Shown: one piece after another, positions 6,376 to 12,305 of the stretch
Layout: each line of letters opens with the position of its first letter
Position numbering within the stretch: position 1 is the stretch's first letter
Assembly (NCBI GenBank): GCA_003485905.1
Contig: DNHK01000432.1
Coordinates: 1 to 12,305 of the forward strand
Source: Gammaproteobacteria bacterium
GTDB taxonomy: Bacteria; Pseudomonadota; Gammaproteobacteria; Arenicellales; Arenicellaceae
Direction of reading: 5' to 3'
Length of the DNA stretch: 12,305 nt
Notes under the pieces: generated by a model
What the model was told of the DNA's origin: nothing
Databases searched by the model: none
The model's input: only the letters and a program-made list of their open reading frames with translations
Made by a program: the position numbers and the translations under genes

Positions 6376-7602
6376 ATGAGTGATCAACCATGGAAAACAG
6401 ATGACTGTTTTGTAAGCCCCTGGAACTTCGCCCCGGAAGTATTGTCAAACCTAAACTTCCCTAAACAGATCAAAATTCATGACGTAACTTTACGTGATGG
6501 AGAGCAGCAAACAGGCGTCGCTTTTGATTTTGATGACAAAATTCGAATCGCAGAAGGCCTCGCAGAAGCAGGAGTACATCGTATCGAAGCCGGTATGCCT
6601 GTTGTTTCACCACAGGATGCTGCTGCGATTACCGAAATCGTAAAACGTGATCTTGGGCCACAAATCTTTGCATTCTCACGCTGCATGGTAGATGACGTTA
6701 AGCGCGCTATCGATACCGGCGTAAAAGGCATTGTTATGGAGGTTCCATCAAGTGAGCACATTATTAAGTATGGCTATCAATGGCCAATGGAAAAAGCCGT
6801 AGACTTATCTATTGAATCAACAGCCTTCGCCCATGAACAGGGTCTTGAGGTTGTGTTTTTCCCAATCGACTTTACTCGTGCAGATATGACTTGGGTGCTG
6901 AACCTTATATCCAGAGTTGCTGACGAAGGCCACATGGACTCCTTAGCCCTGGTCGACACGTTCGGCGCAACCTCGCCCCATGCGATGCAATATTTCGTGC
7001 GACAGGTAAAAGCAAGATTCCCAGATACCCCGCTGGAAGCCCATTTTCACATGGACTTTGGTATGGGTGTGGCCAACACAATTATGGCATTAGCCGAAGG
7101 TGTAGAAGTTGTACAGTCGACTATTCTAGGCATAGGTGAACGCGCGGGGAATACACCATGGGAAGAGACAGTACTGGCACTACTCACGCTTTACGGAATC
7201 GATGTTGGTGTTAATTATGACAAGCTCTACGACCTTGCGTTGATGGTCTCAGAAATGTCAAACCACCCGATTCCGGCAAACAGACCGGTAGTTGGCGAGC
7301 ATGCCTTCAATGTCGAATCAGGCATCATCGCAACCTGGCTGTTAAATTGTGGTGATGAGCACCTTACCGAGGTGTTCCCGTACCGCCCATCACTAATCGG
7401 TCGAGAAGACCCCCAAGTTGTTATGGGTAAAGGTAGCGGTATCGATTCAGTTAAACATTGGCTAGAACGTGCCGGAATTGAGTCTACCGAAGAACAAGCA
7501 ATGGAAGTTCTAGGTGCAGTTAAAGCTTGGGGACTAGAGCGCAAGAGACTGATGACACAAGAAGAATTTAACACTCTAGCAAACGGTGTGTTGTCTGCGT
7601 AA
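6376..7602 (+). CDS. DRE-TIM metallolyase superfamily enzyme (homocitrate/isopropylmalate synthase-like)
   Basis: This superfamily makes or breaks C-C bonds in 2-oxo acids or acyl-CoA adducts using a divalent metal in a TIM barrel. The 408 residues contain DVTLRDGEQ (36-44, catalytic Arg40 and metal Asp41), the metal pair HFH at 223-225, and GIGERAGN (252-259), typical of the homocitrate/isopropylmalate synthase branch. A following linker region (GEHAFNVESG near 307-316, VVMGKGSG near 348-355) matches the communication region of those synthases. The LeuA regulatory domain is absent. The SGIH motif, whose His is catalytic in known synthases, reads SGII (Ile318). It may therefore be an aldolase/lyase or use an unusual acceptor, rather than a standard acetyl-CoA condensing enzyme. 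The start is clear: GAGGAG eight bases before ATG. It is transcribed alone, with a strong terminator after it. Confidence 0.85.
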   Translation: MSDQPWKTDDCFVSPWNFAPEVLSNLNFPKQIKIHDVTLRDGEQQTGVAFDFDDKIRIAEGLAEAGVHRIEAGMPVVSPQDAAAITEIVKRDLGPQIFAFSRCMVDDVKRAIDTGVKGIVMEVPSSEHIIKYGYQWPMEKAVDLSIESTAFAHEQGLEVVFFPIDFTRADMTWVLNLISRVADEGHMDSLALVDTFGATSPHAMQYFVRQVKARFPDTPLEAHFHMDFGMGVANTIMALAEGVEVVQSTILGIGERAGNTPWEETVLALLTLYGIDVGVNYDKLYDLALMVSEMSNHPIPANRPVVGEHAFNVESGIIATWLLNCGDEHLTEVFPYRPSLIGREDPQVVMGKGSGIDSVKHWLERAGIESTEEQAMEVLGAVKAWGLERKRLMTQEEFNTLANGVLSA

Positions 7603-7623
7603 TTTCTGACGATACAAAAAACG

Positions 7624-7655
7624 AAGCCCGGGAATGTATACCCGGGCTTTTTTTT
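7624..7655 (+). terminator. Bidirectional intrinsic terminator
   Basis: AAGCCCGGG (7624-7632) and CCCGGGCTT (7641-7649) form a perfect 9-bp GC-rich stem with an 8-base loop, followed by a T-run to 7655. A run of six A before the stem (7616-7621) gives a T-run on the minus strand. It sits between the convergent DRE-TIM and CMD-like genes and can serve both. Confidence 0.95.
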
Positions 7656-7685
7656 GGCTAAGAGCTTTTTATCCTAAACAACCTG

Positions 7686-8273
7686 CTAAGAACCGCTAGA
7701 TGCCTTTTTGGCGTTTGCCGCGGTCTGAGGATTTAACTCACAGGCCTGCTCCCAGGTAATGATGCTAAGCGTGCGAACAAAGCTACCTGCACCCACATTT
7801 TCAGCACACCATAACCCAAGCTCCACAATCTCCGACTCTGTGAAGTGCTCCTTCAACTCCACGTAGAACGCATCATCATCAGCCATAGCAATATCGTGTT
7901 TAAGATAATCAGCAAAGCGCAAGGCCAGCTTTTCACGAACACTAAAAATATTACTGTTTTCATAGTCCCAAACCTGCTGAATCTTATCTTCTAGCAGCCC
8001 AGCCTCTTTGGCCTCATTCGAACGCACCGTACTGCAATAACCGCAAGTATGCTCAAACGCAATTTTCACTCGACATAGTTCCTTTAGATCCGCCGGCAGT
8101 TCACCTTCTATGGCGAAAGCCCGCCAGTAGCGATACCACGCTAGACCTGCCGGGCTTTTGAATAATATCCGCAATACACGAGCGTCCGGCGAACCGGCCT
8201 TTTCGGCCAACTCCAGAAAAGTCTTGGCTTCAGCGGTCAAGTCTTCATCACTAATATAATCTAAACGCGGCAT
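7686..8273 (-). CDS. AhpD/carboxymuconolactone decarboxylase-fold protein
   Basis: This 195-residue helical protein of the AhpD-like/CMD superfamily has a Cys77-Gly-Tyr-Cys80 redox motif preceded by a helix with Glu65/Glu74 (ADLKELCRVKIAFEHTCGYC). Members are alkylhydroperoxidase-type thiol enzymes or decarboxylases. The His normally four residues after the second Cys in AhpD is Arg84 here, so the AhpD proton relay is not intact; many uncharacterised CMD-fold proteins vary here. ATG 8273 was chosen because AGGAG lies six bases before it; the in-frame GTG at 8288 lies upstream of that site. It is the last gene of a minus-strand run, 20 bases after the preceding gene, and ends at the shared terminator. 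Role uncertain: detoxification or a pathway step. Confidence 0.85.
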   Translation of the reverse strand: MPRLDYISDEDLTAEAKTFLELAEKAGSPDARVLRILFKSPAGLAWYRYWRAFAIEGELPADLKELCRVKIAFEHTCGYCSTVRSNEAKEAGLLEDKIQQVWDYENSNIFSVREKLALRFADYLKHDIAMADDDAFYVELKEHFTESEIVELGLWCAENVGAGSFVRTLSIITWEQACELNPQTAANAKKASSGS

Positions 8274-8293
8274 TACATACTCCTGCACTAAGT

Positions 8294-8761
8294 TTAACGG
8301 TACTCAAATTTTGTATGAGCGTGCGCTGGGATGATTTCCTCCTCGTAATACACACAAAATTTATCGCTAAATAAAAACTTCCTATCACGCCAAAACGTCT
8401 GAAATCCTGGCAAATCTTTCAAGAATAGAAATTGTTCAGTTAAGCCGTGCCAATCTTTAGCCGCCAGTTTCCCTGCCACATTTAGATAGTAGGCCTCTTC
8501 AAAAAGCCGGAAAAAATTGTGCGCGATTAAAGTAAAGCGAAACTTATCAGCCACGCTGATAGCGTCAATATCATGCATTCCGCTACGAAAAAGATCCGCC
8601 AAACCTTCATCTTGCGCAATTTGCGTATAAAGACTCCTTAGCTCCCGCATCACATTACTATCGGAAACAGACGCATCGCTATTTCTTCTAATCTGCATAC
8701 CAACAAAGATAAGGGATGCTGTAACCCCAAGTCCAATGGCAGTTATAATAATTTCGTTCAT
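8294..8761 (-). CDS. Membrane-anchored protein of unknown function
   Basis: The protein has 155 residues with one N-terminal membrane segment (about residues 4-22, ending GMQIRRNS), then a helical soluble domain. The layout of one helix followed by IRRN-type residues, a central aromatic-rich helix (HNFFRLFEEAYYLN, 81-94) and a C-terminal segment with Pro-Gly-Phe, Phe-Trp, Arg-Lys-x-x-Phe and Phe-x-x-Tyr resembles an uncharacterised family common in marine proteobacteria. I know of no established function. Positive residues after the helix suggest the soluble part is cytoplasmic. The Shine-Dalgarno is weak (GAAGAAA). It is 71 bases after the OsmC-like gene and 20 before the CMD-like gene, so probably co-transcribed. 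Confidence 0.75.
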   Translation of the reverse strand: MNEIIITAIGLGVTASLIFVGMQIRRNSDASVSDSNVMRELRSLYTQIAQDEGLADLFRSGMHDIDAISVADKFRFTLIAHNFFRLFEEAYYLNVAGKLAAKDWHGLTEQFLFLKDLPGFQTFWRDRKFLFSDKFCVYYEEEIIPAHAHTKFEYR

Positions 8762-8832
8762 TTTCTTCGCTTAATAATGCGTCTATAAGCACCAAATAAC
8801 TTGGTTATAGTTCACTAGCCAGAATTATTAAC

Positions 8833-9327
8833 CTACAGGTCTATCCACTCACCGCCTACGCGTAACCGATGAGAAATCTCATTCGTTTGCCCCAAGGTTG
8901 CTTCCAAAAAACAACCTTTTCTCGCTGCATCAAGAAGCTGCTTGATTTCATCCAACGATGCCTCACTATCAATATCGATATCAAGATCAAACCCAACGGG
9001 CTCACCAACATATGGTTGATTTCCAGTTTGCTCTGCCCGCCAACGCAAGCTGGCAAAAATCTCAACATTAGCAACAGGTATTTGGAGTCGCTTGGCGAAC
9101 GCGCGAATCTGAGTCATCAAACAAGCCGTAAGGGCGCCGGTAAATAATGCCAAAGGGGGTGGCGCAGAGTTGTCACCCCCGTGAATTGCGCCCTCATCAG
9201 TAGCTACTGAAAACTTTTCCTTCGTGGTAACAAATTCCACATCAACATCACATCGCATCTTGCCACTGGATCGGGCTTTGCCCTCAAATACAATATCGAA
9301 GGTCTTCACATCTTCTACGCCTGGCAT
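8833..9327 (-). CDS. OsmC family protein
   Basis: This is a 164-residue OsmC/Ohr-fold protein. Members reduce organic hydroperoxides with a pair of cysteines, although many in catabolic clusters have unknown roles. The sequence shows GDNSAPPPLALFTGALTACLM with Cys69 at the start of the central helix, and Cys139 in RKGCFLEATLG, with the spacing seen in true OsmC members. A possible Shine-Dalgarno (GGA in AGAGGA or GGAAG) precedes ATG 9327. It follows the TRAP binding-protein gene by 65 bases on the same strand. With the downstream CMD-fold protein it makes two thiol-redox-type genes in one run, which suggests handling of a peroxide or reactive by-product, or a shared pathway step (inference). 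Confidence 0.88.
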   Translation of the reverse strand: MPGVEDVKTFDIVFEGKARSSGKMRCDVDVEFVTTKEKFSVATDEGAIHGGDNSAPPPLALFTGALTACLMTQIRAFAKRLQIPVANVEIFASLRWRAEQTGNQPYVGEPVGFDLDIDIDSEASLDEIKQLLDAARKGCFLEATLGQTNEISHRLRVGGEWIDL

Positions 9328-9392
9328 CTTCCAATATCCTCTTGGCGAATTTTTAGAACTAATTTTGCGGGAGGCATAGACCCACCAAAAAC

Positions 9393-10475
9393 TTAGTCTA
9401 TTGCATAATCAACTGGCCACTCGTACCCAACAGCCTGAACTTCTTCTATATATGCTCGCATGATTTCTGAACCCGGCATGTCACGCCCATTTGCCTCCTG
9501 CGCCATCTCATTTGGAAACTCCGCCAATGAGTTGCCCCAGCTTTGCCTAACTTCTTCAGGCAGCACACTAATAGTAGCGTTAGAGTTTTCTAGACTTTCT
9601 AACCCGATCGTCTGTGCTGTCTCTAATGCCTCTGCTGCTACAACCTCATATTCTTGAGAAACCTCCATTACGATTGCTCGCACTTCGGCAGGCAAATTCT
9701 GCAAAGAATCATTATTCATCGTCAAAACAACTGCCCCACCAATAGCGCCAAATCCGATCAATGTATAGTAAGGAGCAGGCTCATGAAATTTATAGCTATA
9801 ATAGGCAGAAGGAAACATTAGCCAGCCATCATACACACCGGTTTGCATTGCAAGGTAGCCGTCCGGCAAAGATGACTGCACAGGAATCACACCAGCGTAC
9901 TCAAGCCAAGGAAGATTAGGGCCCGCGCCGCCAATCTTGACTGCTTTTAGGTCATCGACACTACTCCACGGTATGGTGCTTCCAAGATGGTAATTATCAT
10001 AACCATTTATGGCGAGCAGCTGTTGCCCATAAAGGTCGGTTAACTGATCTTCGAGCCAGGGATTTTTTTCATAAACCTTTCGGGCAACCTGGATTGCTTG
10101 AACGGCATCTTGAGGACCAAAAGGTGCGTAATAAGCGAAGTTGTGAATGAAAAGTTTTGCCGGCTCAAAACACACGCAATATGCACCAATATCTAAAACA
10201 CCATTCTGCACAGCTTCAAGGGTTTCTGCCACCTGCGCAATCGAACCGCCATACCCTTCAACAAAATTAATCGTGTATTCTGTTTCTGCCTCCACACGGC
10301 GTTTAACCTCCGGAACGAAGAAATCTCTCATTTGCGTAGCATAAACAGATGGTCCAGCTGGATGGCCAGCCCCAATTCTTAGTGTTACTGAATTAGAGTC
10401 GGAACAACCGTACAGGAAAATCGTCCCGATCAATGTCGTTAACAGAGCTACGGATTTTAAAACGCTATTACGCAT
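9393..10475 (-). CDS. dctP: TRAP transporter solute-binding lipoprotein (DctP family)
   Basis: This is the periplasmic solute-binding subunit of a TRAP system, 360 residues. The N-terminus has a positively charged start, a hydrophobic core and a lipobox LYGC with Cys24, so it is probably lipid-anchored rather than free in the periplasm. The DctP pattern is clear: LRIGAGHPAG near 32-41, VQNGVLDIG near 89-97, and PDGYLAMQTGVYDGW near 204-218. The conserved Arg that in DctP proteins sits in a K-hydrophobic-R-x-x-G motif and clamps the ligand carboxylate is missing: the site reads KIGGAG (180-185). The ligand may thus not be a simple carboxylate, or is held differently. AGGAG lies nine bases before ATG. 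It heads a minus-strand run with the OsmC-like gene. The likely permease partner is dctQM at 1303-3186. Confidence 0.9.
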   Translation of the reverse strand: MRNSVLKSVALLTTLIGTIFLYGCSDSNSVTLRIGAGHPAGPSVYATQMRDFFVPEVKRRVEAETEYTINFVEGYGGSIAQVAETLEAVQNGVLDIGAYCVCFEPAKLFIHNFAYYAPFGPQDAVQAIQVARKVYEKNPWLEDQLTDLYGQQLLAINGYDNYHLGSTIPWSSVDDLKAVKIGGAGPNLPWLEYAGVIPVQSSLPDGYLAMQTGVYDGWLMFPSAYYSYKFHEPAPYYTLIGFGAIGGAVVLTMNNDSLQNLPAEVRAIVMEVSQEYEVVAAEALETAQTIGLESLENSNATISVLPEEVRQSWGNSLAEFPNEMAQEANGRDMPGSEIMRAYIEEVQAVGYEWPVDYAID

Positions 10476-10982
10476 AAGTACTCACTCCTACATTATGTTT
10501 ATATTAAAATTATATGCGTCTTACAGCTAAATCATAGCCCCTTAAACTGAGCATAGTATTTATTGCATCAACATATTTGTCGCGCAAAACAGTATCATGA
10601 AATCTGTCTATGCTCACTGGCAATATAAGCCTGTGATAGCAATGGCTCATGTCTTTGACCTTCTGTCTTCCAAAGGCGTGTCTATATGCATATCGCAACA
10701 AGCCCGAGAAACTCAACCAACATTTAAATAAGTAAAATGATTTGGGTTAAAGCAATTCGGTTAAATTGCTGTGCCGAATTTTATTTGATAGTCTCCGCCA
10801 AACAGTAATAAGTTACCGCTGTTTTTTACTGGGAATCAGAGGAAAGGCGGCGATTAGACATAGAACGACTGCCCTTAAATAAGCGTTCCATCCCGATTGA
10901 TAATGTTGCCCCTAGTGGGCATTTAACGAACTCTGTACGCATCTAAACAAATGATCCGCAGAGTCACATGAGGACCCAAGCT
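10476..10982. promoter_or_regulatory. Divergent intergenic region (dctP / dehydrogenase)
   Basis: This region of about 500 bases carries no convincing gene. For dctP, a perfect TATAAT lies on the minus strand (10514-10509) but with a poor -35 (CTATGA, 17-base spacer). For the dehydrogenase, a weak -10 GATAAT lies at 10899-10904. Hairpins at 10751-10780, a stem TGCCC/GGGCA (10907-10911 and 10917-10921), and CAGTAA/TTACTG arms (10803-10808 and 10826-10831) are visible. A 68-codon minus frame (10716-10510, TTG start) covers the dctP promoter and is probably not coding. Confidence 0.35.
10751..10780 (+). repeat. Two overlapping, mutually exclusive inverted repeats
   Basis: AGCAATT (10751-10757) pairs with AATTGCT (10764-10770). 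AATTCGG (10754-10760) pairs with CCGAATT (10774-10780). Both stems are perfect 7-mers and share bases, so only one can form at a time. It could be a composite operator or an RNA switch element. Confidence 0.5.
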
Positions 10983-11945
10983 TTGAGTAAAACATTAATT
11001 GCTGTTGCAGATTCGCCGTTTGTTAATTTGCAGCCTACAGAAAAAGTACTGGCCGCCCTGGACGCCGACATCCAAATCGCCAAGCAACCAACACCGGAAG
11101 CAATACTCGATGTTGCCCGCGAAGCCGATGGGCTAATGGTAACCTTTGCCAATCTAAGCAGGGAAGTTATTGAAGGGCTTGAACGCTGCAAGGTTATTGG
11201 CAGGTATGGTATTGGCGTGGACAACATTGATTTGGAGGCGGCAACCGAAGCCGGCATACAAGTCTGTTATGTACCCGATTATTGCCAAGATGAAGTCTCG
11301 GACCACGCAATGACCTTGCTGGTCAGCCTTGCCCGTAAAATCACCTACAGTAATTCGCTAGTCCAACAAGGCCGATGGGATGCAAAAGCGGTGGCACCAA
11401 TGTTTCGCTTGCGCGGTCGCACCCTCGGGTTGGTCGGGCTGGGGCAGATTCCACAATCGGTCGTACCCAAAGCACAAGCTTTTGGATTAAATGTAATTGC
11501 ATCTGATCCTTTTGTTCCACCAGAAGTAGCAAAGAATCTAGACGTTGAACTAGTTGAATTCGATGCCCTACTTGAACGTTCAGATTATATTTCAGTTCAC
11601 GCTCCGCTAACTGAAAAGACCCACCATTTGTTTAGCAAAGATGCCTTTAAGAAAATGAAGTCCGAGGCATTAATAATTAATACCGCCAGAGGACCGTTGA
11701 TTGATGATCAAGCACTAGCCGACGCACTGGATGATGGGCAAATCGGCGGGGCCGCGCTCGATGTACTCCCGATTGAACCTCCAGTCGACTCGCCGCTATT
11801 GAACCGGGATAACGTAATAATTACTCCACATACCGCTTTTTATTCTGTAGAGGCTCTAGTTGATTTACAAACCAAGGCGGCAGAAGATGTAGTTGCCGTC
11901 TTAAGCGGGCAGACACCTCGATATCCAGTAAACAAATTGGGTTAA
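10983..11945 (+). CDS. D-isomer-specific 2-hydroxyacid dehydrogenase (CtBP/PGDH-like)
   Basis: The enzyme oxidises a D-2-hydroxy acid, or reduces the 2-oxo acid, with NAD(H). Numbering from the upstream ATG at 10968 (325 residues): catalytic-domain segment RYGIGVDNIDLEAA (79-92), VPDYCQDEVSDHA (102-114) as in the CtBP-like branch, nucleotide loop GLGQIPQ (157-163), Asp180 after the second Rossmann strand favouring NAD, and the catalytic triad Arg241 (NTARG), Glu270 (PIEPP) and His288 (PHTAF). The third glycine of GxGxxG is Pro162. I prefer TTG 10983 because GAGGA lies eight bases upstream, whereas ATG 10968 has no clear ribosome site; this removes only five residues. A zinc dehydrogenase gene follows after 34 bases in the same operon. 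The substrate is not 3-phosphoglycerate by context, but that is inference. Confidence 0.9.
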   Translation: MSKTLIAVADSPFVNLQPTEKVLAALDADIQIAKQPTPEAILDVAREADGLMVTFANLSREVIEGLERCKVIGRYGIGVDNIDLEAATEAGIQVCYVPDYCQDEVSDHAMTLLVSLARKITYSNSLVQQGRWDAKAVAPMFRLRGRTLGLVGLGQIPQSVVPKAQAFGLNVIASDPFVPPEVAKNLDVELVEFDALLERSDYISVHAPLTEKTHHLFSKDAFKKMKSEALIINTARGPLIDDQALADALDDGQIGGAALDVLPIEPPVDSPLLNRDNVIITPHTAFYSVEALVDLQTKAAEDVVAVLSGQTPRYPVNKLG

Positions 11946-11979
11946 AAGCCAGTAAACACACGTACGAGGAGCACAACTA

Positions 11980-12305
11980 ATGAAAGCGATGGTCTTGCAA
12001 TCTCCTGAGACATTGGTTCAGGGGGAAATCGAAAACCCTACAATTGAAGCTGGCAACACGCTAATAAAAATTACCCATTCTGGTGTGTGCGGTACCGACC
12101 TTAAAATCTATCAAGGTGGTATACCGGTAGACTACCCGCGCATCATGGGGCATGAAATGATCGGCGAAGTAGCCGAGGTAGGTGATGCAGAGGGGGTCGA
12201 GATTGGATCTAGAGTCATCATAGACCCAGTTGTTTATTGCGGCCACTGTTATCAATGCCAACGCGGGCAAACACAATTGTGTCCAACCGGAGCAATTTAT
12301 GGCAG
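11980..12305 (+). CDS. Zinc-dependent alcohol dehydrogenase, MDR superfamily (3' end outside window)
   Basis: The first 108 residues of a medium-chain dehydrogenase are present. Catalytic zinc ligands are visible as Cys37 in SGVCGTDLKIY and His58-Glu59 in GHEMIGEV. The structural zinc cluster is complete with Cys87, Cys90, Cys93 and Cys101. AGGAG lies eight bases before the ATG, and the gene follows the 2-hydroxyacid dehydrogenase by 34 bases, so the pair are probably co-expressed and may catalyse consecutive oxidations. The cofactor-binding domain, which would give NAD or NADP preference, lies outside the window. Sorbitol/threonine-dehydrogenase-like or formaldehyde-dehydrogenase-like members cannot be told apart here. 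Confidence 0.92.
   Translation, partial: MKAMVLQSPETLVQGEIENPTIEAGNTLIKITHSGVCGTDLKIYQGGIPVDYPRIMGHEMIGEVAEVGDAEGVEIGSRVIIDPVVYCGHCYQCQRGQTQLCPTGAIYG

Noticed and set aside
7227..7574. 115-codon minus-strand frame
   Set aside because: It is antisense to the DRE-TIM gene, Ser-rich and low-complexity as expected of a shadow frame.
10510..10716. 68-codon minus-strand frame upstream of dctP
   Set aside because: It needs a TTG start without a ribosome site, overlaps the TATAAT of the dctP promoter and has no recognisable family.

Overview
The window looks like part of an accessory or catabolic region of a Gram-negative bacterium, most likely a gammaproteobacterium. The signs are an outer-membrane-type exported protein, a lipoprotein-type TRAP binding protein, ordinary Shine-Dalgarno sites and balanced to slightly AT-rich base composition. 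Species cannot be named from the sequence. No rRNA, tRNA, insertion sequence, CRISPR array or transcription-factor gene was seen.

Layout. 1-1005 (minus, runs off the left edge): an exported, beta-strand-rich protein of unknown function starting at a TTG codon. 1006-1302: divergent promoter region. 1303-3186 (plus): the two membrane subunits of a TRAP transporter. 4503-3220 (minus): a PEP-synthase-like phosphotransferase with only the ATP-grasp and phospho-histidine domains. 4504-4706: a gap packed with four inverted repeats. 5960-4707 (minus): an M24/creatinase-fold hydrolase with a broken metal site. 5961-6375: a divergent regulatory region with an FNR/Anr-type box, a hairpin and an 11-bp direct repeat. 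6376-7602 (plus): a DRE-TIM enzyme of the homocitrate/isopropylmalate synthase type, closed by a strong bidirectional terminator at 7624-7655. 10475-7686 (minus): a four-gene run of TRAP binding lipoprotein, OsmC-like protein, membrane-anchored unknown protein and AhpD/carboxymuconolactone-decarboxylase-fold protein. 10476-10982: divergent region with alternative hairpins. 10983-11945 (plus): a CtBP-like D-2-hydroxyacid dehydrogenase. 11980 to the right edge (plus): the start of a zinc-dependent MDR dehydrogenase.

How the parts may work together (inference): a complete TRAP system is present, but its binding protein and membrane pair lie about 6 kb apart in opposite orientations. Around and between them are a C-N hydrolase-fold enzyme, a C-C bond lyase or synthase, a phosphotransferase, two NAD(P)-type dehydrogenases and two small thiol proteins. 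Together this reads as uptake and breakdown of a small organic compound. Four proteins (M24 enzyme, DRE-TIM enzyme, TRAP binding protein, PEP-synthase-like protein) each differ from their family standard at or near the active site, so the substrate is probably not one of the textbook ones. The substrate itself cannot be read from the sequence.
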